Shown piece after piece: positions 1 through 8,564 of a DNA stretch of 64,000 bases. Below the pieces are notes generated by a model. The model was not told where the DNA came from. It made no database searches and saw nothing but the letters and a program-made list of their open reading frames with translations. Position 1 is the stretch's first letter. Every line of letters starts with the position of its first letter. A program made the translations under genes and the position numbers. The DNA is from Arthrobacter jiangjiafuii (GTDB taxonomy: Bacteria; Actinomycetota; Actinomycetes; Actinomycetales; Micrococcaceae): contig NZ_CP076022.1 in assembly GCF_018622995.1 (NCBI RefSeq), forward strand, positions 620,001 to 684,000. The letters are read 5' to 3'.

Positions 1-510
1 GGACCGGAACTGAGCATCGTCCAGGTGGTGCAGGACGTGGTTGGAGATCACCACGTCGTAGGTGCGGCCTTCGGTTACCAGCTCGCTGCTGAAAGCTCGG
101 CGGAATTCCAGGCCGGGTACTGCCGGGCGCGAGGAGGCAAACGCGTGCGCCCGGTCATCCGGATCGATCCCCGTGACCTCGAGCCGAACACCGTCCCGGC
201 GGGCCCAACGGGCCAGCATCCGGGGGACATCGCCGCCGCCGGAGCCGATGTCCAGCAGTGTGTTGATCCGTTCAGGCTCTAAGCGGGGACGCAGATAGCG
301 GACGTAGTTGCGGCGCCATCCGGAGACCACCGTATTGATGAGCCAAAACTGCGCGTAGGTGCGGCGCAACTTTGCCGGGTCGCAGTCCGGCCGGTCCATT
401 TCCTCCACGGCGTCCGGGTCGCGCTCCGCCAGGGACCGCAGCACGGGTGGGGTCAGCCGCCGGGCCAGCGGGCCCTGGCGCAGGGTGCCCACGGAGGAGC
501 CGGTACTCAC
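1..510 (-). CDS. Class I SAM-dependent methyltransferase (3' end outside window)
   Basis: The reading frame starts at GTG (508-510) and stays open to the window edge, giving the first 170 residues. A Rossmann motif I, LDIGSGGGDVP, lies near residue 80, followed by an acidic motif (TGIDPDD) and the motif IV-like stretch VVISNHVLHHL. These mark a class I methyltransferase. The start overlaps the stop of the upstream type III polyketide synthase by 4 bp (GTGA), so the two are probably translationally coupled. By analogy with polyketide synthase/methyltransferase pairs such as the Streptomyces srs genes, it may methylate the polyketide product; that is inference from position. The substrate cannot be read from the sequence. 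Confidence 0.85.
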   Translation of the reverse strand, partial: MSTGSSVGTLRQGPLARRLTPPVLRSLAERDPDAVEEMDRPDCDPAKLRRTYAQFWLINTVVSGWRRNYVRYLRPRLEPERINTLLDIGSGGGDVPRMLARWARRDGVRLEVTGIDPDDRAHAFASSRPAVPGLEFRRAFSSELVTEGRTYDVVISNHVLHHLDDAQFRS

Positions 511-1748
511 ACGCCGGCCGGAGCGGGAGCCGGCTGGCGTCCAGCGTCCGCCTGCTCACCCGAGGCCTGCGCCGCATCGGCCTGGTTCGCCGCACCGGCT
601 GCCGGGACGGCGTCAACCGGCCCGCCGACGCGGGTAAACAAGCCGGTCTCCACCGTCAGGCCGGGCCCAAATGCCATGGAGCAGATACGTTCGTTGCCGC
701 CGCGGAACGGCTGGTCCAGGATGTGCTTGAGCACAAACAGCACCGTGGCGCTGGACATGTTGCCCCAGTTCCGCAGGGTGTCGCGGGCCGGAACCAGCTG
801 CTCGGGTGTCAGCTCCAGCTTGGCCTCGACTTTGTCCAGGATGCTGCGCCCGCCCGGATGGATGGCCCAGTGCTCGATGTCGCGGTACGGCTGGCTGGCG
901 ACGGCGGGCTCGTTGGCGAGCAACGGTTCCAGGGCGCCCACAATGTGCTCGTCGATGATGTGGGGAACGTAGGTCCCCAGCACCATTTCGAACCCCTCGT
1001 CGCCAATATTCCAGGCCATTGATTCCTCGCCAACCGGGGTCAGGATGGTTTCGAAATGATCCAGCTGGATGCCGGGGGAGTTGCCCGGCAGGTCTCGTGC
1101 GGTGATGACGGCCGCAGCGGCGCCGTCGGCGAACAGCGAGGAACCCATGATGGTGTCCGGGTTGTTGGAGGTGCGCACGTGCAGGGAGCACAGTTCGGCG
1201 CTGACCACGAGTACCACTGCCTCCGGGTCGGCCTCGCAGAAGGACTTCGCAGCCCGCATCGCCGGGAACGCCGCGTAACAGCCCATGAAGCCAAGGTGGA
1301 ACCGCTGCACCGATGGGTTCAGGCCGAGGGCGCGGACCACTTTGTAGTCCGGTCCGGGATTGAAAAAACCGGTGCAGGACACCGTGATCACGTGCGTGAT
1401 GTCGGAGGGGCTGATTCCCTCGCAGGCATCAACCGCCTTTTGGGCTGATTCGATAAAGAGTTTGGTGGCTTCCACGGCGAAGATGTCGTTGCGGACCTTG
1501 GTACTGGGGCTGAGCAGGTTGCCGGATGTGGGGTCGAAGAATAGGGGGTTGTCGGTCCGGTAGGAGAGGGAGAGCTCTGCCAGGGCAGTTCGCCGGGTAT
1601 CAATGGCTGCCGAGTCAAAACAAGTCCGGACGAGCCGTTGTCCCAGCCTGGTGAGGCCGGGTTGGGCGGAGAAGACCTCGCGTGCCTCGGTTTGTACCAG
1701 CACGGTAGGCGGGACAGAGATTTCCAGGGATCTGAGGGTAACCGTCAT
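507..1748 (-). CDS. Type III polyketide synthase (chalcone/stilbene synthase-like)
   Basis: The 413-residue protein has the full thiolase-fold signature. The nucleophile is Cys157 in GFMGCYAAF, the catalytic His297 is in IHPGG and Asn330 is in NWGNMSSATV; the C-terminal motif is AFGPGLTVETGLF. Such enzymes condense malonyl-CoA onto an acyl starter to give alkylresorcinols, pyrones or related phenolics; the starter and product cannot be inferred here. About 40 Ala/Pro/Gln-rich residues after position 373 extend past the usual end of the fold. The start overlaps the CtaG-like gene by 4 bp (ATGA) and the stop overlaps the methyltransferase by 3 bp, so it sits mid-operon. Confidence 0.95.
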   Translation of the reverse strand: MTVTLRSLEISVPPTVLVQTEAREVFSAQPGLTRLGQRLVRTCFDSAAIDTRRTALAELSLSYRTDNPLFFDPTSGNLLSPSTKVRNDIFAVEATKLFIESAQKAVDACEGISPSDITHVITVSCTGFFNPGPDYKVVRALGLNPSVQRFHLGFMGCYAAFPAMRAAKSFCEADPEAVVLVVSAELCSLHVRTSNNPDTIMGSSLFADGAAAAVITARDLPGNSPGIQLDHFETILTPVGEESMAWNIGDEGFEMVLGTYVPHIIDEHIVGALEPLLANEPAVASQPYRDIEHWAIHPGGRSILDKVEAKLELTPEQLVPARDTLRNWGNMSSATVLFVLKHILDQPFRGGNERICSMAFGPGLTVETGLFTRVGGPVDAVPAAGAANQADAAQASGEQADAGRQPAPAPAGV

Positions 1749-2575
1749 GGTTCATTCTTAGGGGAATGTTCTGCCGGGCACAACGGTGGTGGTTGGAGGA
1801 TGCCAGACGGTCTGCCGGACCGCACGCGGGGCCGGGTCGAGGAATACCACCGCTGGCAAAGCAGGAACACCAGCACCAGCTCCACTGCGCCGCCCGCGTA
1901 GTACAGCACCATGGCTCCGGCCTCGCCCGAGGACGCCGGCACGCCGTGCGGCGGGGCGGCGTAGAGCGACTTGGCCAGGATGTTGTGGGCCGCGCCCGCC
2001 GCAACCAGCACTGCCGCCCGGAACCGGAATCCGGCCCGGTGCGGCATCGGATCACGCCCCACCAGCACTGCCATGTAGAGGTAGCCGGCCGCCGCCAGAT
2101 GGAACGTGACCAGCCAGTGCGCGGGCGCCGATTCCTGCATGGCGCCGAACACCCCGGTCCGGAACATCACGAACATGCCTCCCACATTGAGCACTGCCGC
2201 GGTGACCGGGAACGCCGCCAGGCGCAGCAGCCGGCTGCGCAGCACACCGGACAGCCGCCTGGCCGGCACCACGTCCAGCGTGCGCAGCGCCAGGGACACC
2301 GGCCGCGAGAGCACCAGCAGCAGCGGGCCCAGCATCCCGGCCAAGACGTGGCTGACGCCCAGCGCCGTGAAGTTCTCGTGGCTGAGGGCCGCCAGCGGAT
2401 TCAGGACGGTGGCCAGGATCGCCGCGACGCCGGCGGTGAACAGCAGCGCCCGGTGCGGCGGCCAGTTCCGGGAGCGGGCGGACAGGGCGCCGGCCCAATA
2501 GGCCACGACGGCGGCTGTGGCGGGTATCAGGAACAGCAGTTCCGCACTGAACCCGGCGTGCTGCTGGCCGTGCAC
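1745..2575 (-). CDS. CtaG-like cytochrome c oxidase assembly membrane protein
   Basis: A 276-residue polytopic membrane protein with GTG start. It has several hydrophobic helices and conserved His positions (AALSHENF, GVSHVLAGMLGPLLL, PAHWLVTFHLAAAGYLY, AAHNILAKSLY), the pattern of the caa3_CtaG family. Family members are linked to copper delivery or assembly of terminal oxidases. The adjacent DUF2243 gene supports this assignment because the two families often occur together. Here the pair is fused into an operon with a type III polyketide synthase, which is less usual. No cytochrome oxidase subunits are in view, so the role in respiration is inference from family. Confidence 0.8.
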   Translation of the reverse strand: MHGQQHAGFSAELLFLIPATAAVVAYWAGALSARSRNWPPHRALLFTAGVAAILATVLNPLAALSHENFTALGVSHVLAGMLGPLLLVLSRPVSLALRTLDVVPARRLSGVLRSRLLRLAAFPVTAAVLNVGGMFVMFRTGVFGAMQESAPAHWLVTFHLAAAGYLYMAVLVGRDPMPHRAGFRFRAAVLVAAGAAHNILAKSLYAAPPHGVPASSGEAGAMVLYYAGGAVELVLVFLLCQRWYSSTRPRVRSGRPSGILQPPPLCPAEHSPKNEP

Positions 2576-2577
2576 GG

Positions 2578-3063
2578 CTAGACCCCGGCTGATCCGGCTG
2601 ATCCGGCCGTTGCGTGCCGGGTCCGGTACAGCAGGGCCGCGCCGGCAAGGATCATCAGGGCAGCGCTCGCATTCCAGATCAGGTCATAGGGCAGCAGCGG
2701 AACGTTGTAGCGGATCTGGTGCAGGCCCATCAGCTTGTGCTGCACCGTGCCGTCGTACAGCTGGAACGCGCCGGTGCCCAGCAGTACGGCGCCGGCCCAG
2801 CGGGCGGGCAGCAGGGCAGCCCGGCGTCGCAGGTCGGCGAAGAGAAAAAGTCCGGCCACCACGGCGAACCAGCCAAAGGCGTGGAACAACCCGTCGGAAA
2901 AGAGCCCGACGGCGGTGGTGGACTTGTCGTAAAAGTGGTGCCACTGCAGCAACTGGTGGAAAACCACTTCATCCACGAAGGAGGCAATCCCGATTCCGAC
3001 AAGGATTCCGGAGAGGACGTTGCGGCGCCTCGGACGGACTGGGGCTCTGCTGGACGTGCTCAT
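2578..3063 (-). CDS. DUF2243 family membrane protein
   Basis: A 161-residue protein with a short basic N-terminus (RPRRR) and four predicted membrane helices. The motifs GILVGIGIASFVDEVVFHQ and HHFYDK, followed by QLYDGTVQHKLMGLHQIRYN, are typical of DUF2243, whose function is unknown. It is the first gene of the minus-strand operon, separated from the CtaG-like gene by 2 bp. The His-rich helices could bind metal or heme; this is a guess from residue composition and from pairing with CtaG. Confidence 0.85.
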   Translation of the reverse strand: MSTSSRAPVRPRRRNVLSGILVGIGIASFVDEVVFHQLLQWHHFYDKSTTAVGLFSDGLFHAFGWFAVVAGLFLFADLRRRAALLPARWAGAVLLGTGAFQLYDGTVQHKLMGLHQIRYNVPLLPYDLIWNASAALMILAGAALLYRTRHATAGSAGSAGV

Positions 3064-3147
3064 CCAGCGAAGATAGCACCGCCGCTACCGCCTGCGCACG
3101 GCGAGGGCGGTGGCGGGCACCGGGGCGGGTGGGCCACGATGGGTGCC

Positions 3148-3444
3148 ATGTGGATGGGAATCATCGAGTTCGACCTGCTGCTCGGCGACGTGCACTCCCT
3201 CAAGGGCAAGCGGTCGGTGGTCCGCCCGATCGTGGCGGAGGTGCGCCGCAAGTTCGAGGTGTCAGCGGCCGAAACGGGGCAACTGGATCTTCACCGGCGG
3301 GCGGAGATCGGCGTCGGCCTGGTATCTGCGACAGGCGGGCATATTACCGAGGTGCTCGACGCCGTCGAACGTCTGGTGGCGGCCCGGCCGGAAGTGGAAC
3401 TGCTCAGCGCCCGCCGCCGCATCTTCAACGCCGACGACTGGTGA
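3148..3444 (+). CDS. DUF503 family protein (YlxP-like)
   Basis: A 98-residue protein beginning MWMGIIEFDLLLGDVHSLK, with the family hallmarks SLKGKRSVVRPI, FEVSAAETG and RRAEIGVGLVS. The ATG at 3148 is chosen over the upstream ATG at 3139 because family members start one or two residues before the conserved G-x-x-x-x-D segment. DUF503 proteins are small alpha/beta proteins, in many actinobacteria and firmicutes encoded next to nusA-infB-rbfA and linked to ribosome maturation. Here it is separated from that context. Its last 20 bp overlap the tail of the convergent DUF998 gene. Confidence 0.85.
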   Translation: MWMGIIEFDLLLGDVHSLKGKRSVVRPIVAEVRRKFEVSAAETGQLDLHRRAEIGVGLVSATGGHITEVLDAVERLVAARPEVELLSARRRIFNADDW

Positions 3445-4126
3445 GCTGGCCCGGGGCGTCCGCCGTCGACGTCGTCCCGGCCGCTGGAAGCCGCAGGAGC
3501 AGGAGGCCGGCGGCCAGGCTCCACAGGGTGAGGGTGTCAAAGGCGAGGCGCTCGGCAGCGCCCAGGCCAAGTCCCAGCGTCGGGCCCCCGGCTACGCCGC
3601 TGAGGAAGAGCGTAAAGCCGGCCACGGAAACCGCTACGCCTGCGAGGGAAACCACGGCGATCCCGGAGAAGCGGGCGCTGCCCCGGACCGCAAGCAGCAA
3701 AAGGATCATTCCGGCCCACTGGAAGAAGGGCTGTACCAGGGCAACCACTTCATGGGCAGCCGGGTAGAGATCCCAGGGGAGCAGGCCGACGAGCGCCACC
3801 AGGACTCCGCCAACCACCAGCAGGGCCATCGCCCACTGCCCCTGGCGGAGTTTCGGCCAGACCGAGAACAGCAAGACCGCTCCGGCTCCGGTCAGCAGGC
3901 CGTTGGCGACGGTCGAGGCGTTCGCAGCCAGGTGCCACGGCGAACAGATGGCCCGTTCCACGTCGGTCCCGACGTTATAGGTTCCGCAGGCGGTGACCCC
4001 GAGATCACTGATCAGGTTCGCGGACCAGGAATAGGTCTGCGGCCATTGCAGGGCTGCCAGGATCTGCGGCACGATCGTCACGGCACACAGAACCCAGCAC
4101 AGGGCCCCCCACCTGGTTCTTGTCAT
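3425..4126 (-). CDS. DUF998 family membrane protein
   Basis: A 233-residue protein with about six hydrophobic helices. The early segment YSWSANLISDLGVTACG, followed by a loop with C and the SPWH motif, is characteristic of DUF998, a family of unknown function. The C-terminus is a short basic tail (TSRRR). It is transcribed alone, convergent with and slightly overlapping the DUF503 gene. Nothing nearby suggests a substrate or partner. Confidence 0.8.
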   Translation of the reverse strand: MTRTRWGALCWVLCAVTIVPQILAALQWPQTYSWSANLISDLGVTACGTYNVGTDVERAICSPWHLAANASTVANGLLTGAGAVLLFSVWPKLRQGQWAMALLVVGGVLVALVGLLPWDLYPAAHEVVALVQPFFQWAGMILLLLAVRGSARFSGIAVVSLAGVAVSVAGFTLFLSGVAGGPTLGLGLGAAERLAFDTLTLWSLAAGLLLLRLPAAGTTSTADAPGQLTSRRR

Positions 4127-4189
4127 CCGCCGAGTTTACAAGCGGCAGGCCGAATCGCCGGGATGCCACGGACCCCGCAGACCGGGAAC

Positions 4190-4621
4190 TTAACGGTCAA
4201 CGGTGCGGATGTCCCGGGAACGCAGGACACCCTGCACGATCAGCAGCGCCGTGGCGGACGTGAGACCCACCGTCAGGAGTGATTGAGCGATGTAGCCGAG
4301 ATTCCGCAGCTGCGTTGTCAGCGGCGGTAGGTCAGGGCCCAGATACTCACCGGTGGGCGAGTAGTTAGAGCCCGAGTAGGACGTCTGGGTTGCGGCCTCA
4401 AAAGCGCCCCCGATCCACAGCAGGCCGATCCCGATCATCAAGGCACTGAGCACCCAGGCAGCCCGGAACGACTTGTTCAGCTTCGGTCTGGAGGCGGCAG
4501 GACCGGTGGCGACGTCGTCCTCCTCCAGGATGCGGTCAGGTCCATGACTGGCCGTGCCGACTTCACGGATCTGCACATGCTCGTTCCAACGGTCACGGGG
4601 CGCACTTCGATTGGTATCCAT
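4190..4621 (-). CDS. Hypothetical membrane protein
   Basis: A 143-residue protein if started at the ATG 4619-4621 (MDTNRSAPRD); an in-frame ATG at 4657 would add 12 residues and neither has a convincing ribosome binding site. The N-terminal half is polar and acidic, followed by one hydrophobic helix (AAWVLSALMIGIGLLWIGGAF), an exposed Ser/Tyr/Gly-rich loop and a second helix near residues 110-135. The topology of two helices around an extracytoplasmic loop is clear; I do not recognise the family. It is divergent from the GMC oxidoreductase. Confidence 0.6.
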   Translation of the reverse strand: MDTNRSAPRDRWNEHVQIREVGTASHGPDRILEEDDVATGPAASRPKLNKSFRAAWVLSALMIGIGLLWIGGAFEAATQTSYSGSNYSPTGEYLGPDLPPLTTQLRNLGYIAQSLLTVGLTSATALLIVQGVLRSRDIRTVDR

Positions 4622-4793
4622 GACGGGCAGACTAGCCTGCGGCCGGACATCCGGCATGGGTGACGCGCCGACTGATAAGAGCCCGGCCGCAGCACGGGTG
4701 GCCCGGAGGCTCCTGGTCGGTTACTGTCTGCCGCATGCCCCGCATCATCAGTACGGAGGCTCGTTCCGTTCAATGGAGAACAGGAGAAAATAC

Positions 4794-6443
4794 GTGGCTG
4801 AATACGATGTCATCGTGGTGGGGTCAGGAGCTTCCGGCGGTCCGCTTGCCGCCCGGCTGTCCGAGGATCCGGCCCTGCGGGTGTTGCTCGTGGAAGCGGG
4901 CCCTGCGCCGGCCACCCAGGATGGCTTCCCCGAAGACCTGCTGGACGCGGCACTCATGACCGGATCGATGCCGGGGCACCCCAACAACTGGGGGTTCACC
5001 GCGCACCTCACCCCTCAGCTGCCCTATTCGGTGGCCCGCGGCAAAATCCTCGGAGGGTCGACGGCGCTCAACGGCACCTATTACATCCGCGGCCGGAAAC
5101 AGGACTTCGATACCTATGCGGAGCTGGGCAATGCCGAATGGTCCTACGAAAAGGTCCTTCCGTACTTTGAACGCCTCGAACATGACCTCACCTTCGAAGG
5201 CCAGCAGGGCCATATGGGCAAGGGACCGGTGCCGATCTCCCGCGTTTCCCCGGCCGAGCAGACCACCTACACGAAGGCCTTCAACGCCGCCTGCCAGGAG
5301 CTGGGGTTCTCCTGGGAGGAGGACAAAAACGGCACCGAACCCCCCGGCGTCGGGCTGCTGCCGATGAACGCCGTCAACGGGGTTCGCATGAACACCGGCC
5401 TCACCTACATCAACCCTGCGCGCGGGCGCAGCAACTTCGATGTCTGGGGTGACACCCTGGCCCTGCGGGTTGTCCTGGACGGCACCTCGGTGACCGGCCT
5501 GGAGGTGAGCCGGAACGGTGCCGTGGAGACGGTTGGTGCGAAGGAGATCGTCATTTCCGCCGGCGCCTTCAAATCGCCGCATCTGCTGGCCCTCTCCGGG
5601 ATTGGACCGCGGGCCGAGCTGACAGCGGCAGGCATTCCCGTCGTCGTCGATCTGCCGGGCGTGGGCAAGGAATTCAGCGACCATCCGGACATTTCCTTCA
5701 ACTGGGTGCCGAAGCGCCGGCTGGATGACGCCAATTCGCGTTACGCCTTCCAAACCGTGCTGAACTTCAACTCGCAGGGATCGAAGTACGACGGCGATCT
5801 CGAGATCCTGCCGATGATGCGGACCATGATGGCGATGATGGGCATGGAACAGGGCAGCCGCGCCAAGTCCGTGTGGGACATCGCCCGCCGTCCGGTCGCG
5901 TTCCTGAAATCGATGAAGGGCGTCTCGATCAAGCGCTTCGCACAACAGCTGCAGCGCAGCAATGACCTGGCCATGGCCATCGCCGTCCAGCAGGCCGAAT
6001 CGCGGGGAAACGTGACCACCGTATCGGCCGATCCGTTGGTGCAGCCGGTCATCGAGTACAACTATCTCAGCGACGAGCGCGACGTCGTGCGCATGCGCGA
6101 GGTTGTCCGGATGACGGTGAAGCTGCTGCACAGCCAGGCGTTTAAGCCGTACTTCAAGAAGACCACCGAAATTGACGAGGCTACGCTCAACGACAACGCG
6201 AAACTGGACGCCTGGATGAAGTCGCACCTCGCCACTGCCATCCATGCCGCCGGCACCTGCAAGATGGGCAACAACCCGGCTGCCGGACACGTTGTAGACC
6301 AGTTTGGCTGCGTCCACGGCGTGACCGGCCTGCGGGTCGCCGATACGTCCATCCTGCCGTTCGCTCCGTCCCGCGGGCCGGCAGCCACCGCGATGCTGAT
6401 CGGGGAACGGATTGCCGGGTTCATGACAAAGGACAACCTGTGA
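4794..6443 (+). CDS. GMC family FAD-dependent oxidoreductase
   Basis: A 549-residue flavoenzyme. The N-terminus carries the FAD dinucleotide-binding motif (DVIVVGSGASGGPLAARL). The GMC signature ARGKILGGSTALNG is near residue 85, and the C-terminal active-site region is IHAAGTCKMG followed by LRVADTSILP. GMC enzymes oxidise alcohols or sugars (choline, glucose and others); the substrate is not evident. The GTG at 4794 is chosen because AGGAG lies 6 bp upstream; an ATG at 4773 is also in frame. It stands alone, divergent from the hypothetical membrane protein. Confidence 0.9.
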   Translation: MAEYDVIVVGSGASGGPLAARLSEDPALRVLLVEAGPAPATQDGFPEDLLDAALMTGSMPGHPNNWGFTAHLTPQLPYSVARGKILGGSTALNGTYYIRGRKQDFDTYAELGNAEWSYEKVLPYFERLEHDLTFEGQQGHMGKGPVPISRVSPAEQTTYTKAFNAACQELGFSWEEDKNGTEPPGVGLLPMNAVNGVRMNTGLTYINPARGRSNFDVWGDTLALRVVLDGTSVTGLEVSRNGAVETVGAKEIVISAGAFKSPHLLALSGIGPRAELTAAGIPVVVDLPGVGKEFSDHPDISFNWVPKRRLDDANSRYAFQTVLNFNSQGSKYDGDLEILPMMRTMMAMMGMEQGSRAKSVWDIARRPVAFLKSMKGVSIKRFAQQLQRSNDLAMAIAVQQAESRGNVTTVSADPLVQPVIEYNYLSDERDVVRMREVVRMTVKLLHSQAFKPYFKKTTEIDEATLNDNAKLDAWMKSHLATAIHAAGTCKMGNNPAAGHVVDQFGCVHGVTGLRVADTSILPFAPSRGPAATAMLIGERIAGFMTKDNL

Positions 6444-6577
6444 TCCTGGATCCGGCGCCCGGGCTGAAGAGCTACGCCGAGGGCAGCACGGTTTCCAAGC
6501 GCTAGGCTGAGCCGGAGATCAGCTGCGCGGCGCGGCCACCGGTCGGAGGCTGCGCCCGCTTCGTCAATGGGGGAACC

Positions 6578-7582
6578 ATGAGCCACAGTGCCGCGCGTCC
6601 GGGAATTACACCACCGGCAGCAACACCGCCGAACGAAAAGCCCCGCGACGGGCGGCAGGCCGCCGTGTCCGGGCCGAAACAAGCCCTGCGGGGGGTGGGT
6701 CTTGGAATCCTTGCCGGCATCATTGGGCTGGGTCCGTGGGTGGTGACCGGGATGCAGTTGCCGCTGCAGAACCTGTGGGCGGACATGACGCTGCCGGAGG
6801 ACATGCCACGGGCCGCCCTGCCGCTGAGTCAGTATCTGGGGATCACCCTGGTGGCCTTGCTGGTGACAGGCGGGCTTATCGCCGGGCTGGCCGTGCGGTG
6901 GTGGGCGCCGGCCCGGCAGGGCCATGCGCTGCTCTGCGCGGCGGCAGGCCTGCTGCTGGTCCAGATGGCGGCCACGGTGCAGTCCTTCGGCGTGTTGGAG
7001 ACCGGGCTGGGCGCAGGAAGCCTGAGCCAGCTCTATCTGGGTGGGCTGTTGGCCGGGGTGCTGGCCTCCATCGCCGTCGCCCTGTTGGTGGTGGTCTTGG
7101 TCGGTTCTCGGAAACCGGCGCTGGTCACCCTGGGTATTTCCGGGGCAGCAGTCCCGGCGGGAATCTGGCTGCTGGAGTGGGCGAATGCACCCTTCAGCAT
7201 CAACGGTCTGCCCCCGGCGCTGTACCTCATCGATAACTGGTTTCCAGCCCTCCTGATTGGCGCGGCCCTGGCCTGGTGCGGGGCAGGCACGGCCGGCCGT
7301 GCCGCGGTGTGGGTGGCCAGCCTCGGAATCCTCTGGCTGCTGCCGCCCCTGTTTGACGGTGTCTCCTATGCGCTGGGCAGCCGTGTGTTGCGTGGCGACC
7401 TGGCCCAGATGCTGCAGGCCGCATCGGACGCCTTCGCGCTCAGCATCGGCGGGCGCGAGGTCTGGCTCCCGGTGCTGGCGGCCGTCGTGATCGGCGTCGT
7501 GGGCGCGCTTGTCCTGCAGCGTGCACCGGGCAGGGGAGCCGCCGAGGCGAACCACAGCCAGGACCGGAAAGGCCTTGCCTGA
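6578..7582 (+). CDS. Hypothetical polytopic membrane protein
   Basis: A 334-residue protein with a polar, Pro-rich N-terminus of about 40 residues followed by roughly eight hydrophobic segments (for example GVGLGILAGIIGLGPWVV and LASIAVALLVVVLVG), ending in a polar tail. A GGGGGAA-type ribosome binding site precedes the ATG. I do not recognise the family and see no transporter or enzyme motif. It precedes the DUF2975 gene by 99 bp and may be independent of it. Confidence 0.65.
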   Translation: MSHSAARPGITPPAATPPNEKPRDGRQAAVSGPKQALRGVGLGILAGIIGLGPWVVTGMQLPLQNLWADMTLPEDMPRAALPLSQYLGITLVALLVTGGLIAGLAVRWWAPARQGHALLCAAAGLLLVQMAATVQSFGVLETGLGAGSLSQLYLGGLLAGVLASIAVALLVVVLVGSRKPALVTLGISGAAVPAGIWLLEWANAPFSINGLPPALYLIDNWFPALLIGAALAWCGAGTAGRAAVWVASLGILWLLPPLFDGVSYALGSRVLRGDLAQMLQAASDAFALSIGGREVWLPVLAAVVIGVVGALVLQRAPGRGAAEANHSQDRKGLA

Positions 7583-7586
7583 GCTG

Positions 7587-7597
7587 TCGATAATCGA
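7587..7597. promoter_or_regulatory. Perfect 11-bp palindrome TCGATAATCGA
   Basis: The palindrome lies about 85 bp upstream of the DUF2975/HTH gene pair, just after the stop of the preceding gene. The second gene of the pair encodes a small Cro/CI-type DNA-binding protein, so autoregulation through this site is plausible. This is inference; only one copy is seen. Confidence 0.3.
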
Positions 7598-7681
7598 TAG
7601 ATTGTCACTGTTGTTCAATGGATCGCGGTTTCATCCATACCTCGTTGTTCTCATCCAGGTGTTCCCATCAAGGAGAGTGTC

Positions 7682-8179
7682 ATGGGCAAGCTGACGATCC
7701 TGGCCCTGCGCATCGTGCTGGCCGTGGTGTTCGCGGGCACGCTGTTCCTTGAGGCCGTTATGGTCCCGCTGCTGGCCGCGGACCTGACCGAAGCCGGCCC
7801 CGGCGGTGACGCCGTCCTCGTCCCGGTCATCGTCCTGGTGGTCCTGGGCATCATCGCGGCGCAGGTGATCCTGGTCTGCGTGTGGCGCCTGGTCACCATG
7901 GCGCGGCGGGGGACGGTGTTTTCGACGGCGGCCTTCCGGTATGTGGACATCGTGATCGGCGCGGTGGCTGCCGGAGCCGTGCTCCTGTTCGCCCTCGGCG
8001 CCGTCCTTGCCCCGGGTGAAGGCGTTGCCCCGGGAATCGTCCTGCTGATCGGCGGCCTTGGCGTGGCCATCGCTGGAGTGGCCCTGATCGTGCTGGTGCT
8101 GAGGGCGCTGCTGGTGCAGGCCGTTGCCCGCGACGCCGAGGCTGCCCATCTGCGCACCGAACTGGACGAGGTGATCTGA
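7682..8179 (+). CDS. DUF2975 family membrane protein
   Basis: A 165-residue protein with four predicted transmembrane helices: two long N-terminal helices, the loop WRLVTMARRGTVFSTAAFRYVD and two C-terminal helices. That loop is typical of DUF2975. Such genes commonly sit directly upstream of a YozG-type HTH regulator, as here, where the TGA stop and the next ATG share one base (TGATG). The ribosome binding site AAGGAGAG lies 6 bp before the ATG. The pair probably works as a membrane-linked regulatory unit; the signal is unknown. Confidence 0.85.
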   Translation: MGKLTILALRIVLAVVFAGTLFLEAVMVPLLAADLTEAGPGGDAVLVPVIVLVVLGIIAAQVILVCVWRLVTMARRGTVFSTAAFRYVDIVIGAVAAGAVLLFALGAVLAPGEGVAPGIVLLIGGLGVAIAGVALIVLVLRALLVQAVARDAEAAHLRTELDEVI

Positions 8180-8436
8180 TGCCGATCATCGTGGACATCG
8201 ACGTCATGCTGGCCAAGCGGAAGATCCCGGTGGGGGTGCTGGCCGAGCGCGTCGGCATTACCCCCGCCAACCTGGCCGTCCTCAAGAACGGCCGGGCCAA
8301 GGCCGTCCGCTTCACCACCCTCGCCGCGCTCTGCGAAGCCCTGGACTGCCAGCCCGGTGACCTGCTGCGCTGGGAGCCCGGCGAGGAAGCCGCGGACGGG
8401 ATTGCCGACGACGGCGACCGCTCGCTGCGGCGCTGA
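8179..8436 (+). CDS. YozG-like helix-turn-helix transcriptional regulator
   Basis: An 85-residue protein consisting almost entirely of a Cro/CI-type HTH. The stretch LAERVGITPANLAVLKNG is the helix-turn-helix and ALCEALDCQPGDLLRWEP is the typical C-terminal motif of the YozG/HTH_26 group. It is translationally coupled to the DUF2975 gene. It may repress its own operon, possibly at the palindrome at 7587-7597; no direct evidence supports a target. Confidence 0.88.
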   Translation: MPIIVDIDVMLAKRKIPVGVLAERVGITPANLAVLKNGRAKAVRFTTLAALCEALDCQPGDLLRWEPGEEAADGIADDGDRSLRR

Positions 8437-8518
8437 ATGGGTCGGGGCTGCGTGTCATGAGCCGGCACTGAACGGGTCGAAGCTGAGGGAGCCGGCATTG
8501 AACGGGGCGAAGCACCCC
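8429..8518 (+). repeat. Decaying ~30-bp direct repeats
   Basis: Two 30-bp units starting at 8461 and 8491 share GCCGGCAYTGAACGGGKCGA with few changes, and a third, more diverged copy overlaps the end of the HTH gene (8429-8450, GGCGCTGAATGGGTCGGGGC). The first copy contains the gene's own stop codon, so the array looks like a tandem duplication of the gene's 3' end that has started to drift. Confidence 0.55.
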
Positions 8519-8564
8519 GGCGGGATTTGACCGTTTCCACCCGGCGTAGGGAACAATTGCCCGG

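Noticed and set aside
4824-6317. 497-residue open frame antisense to the GMC oxidoreductase
   Set aside because: His/Arg/Gln-rich translation with no motifs; mirror of real coding sequence.
6440-6505. 21-codon mini-frame overlapping the GMC stop by GTGA
   Set aside because: Too short to support; the GTGA overlap alone is weak evidence and the peptide matches nothing I know.
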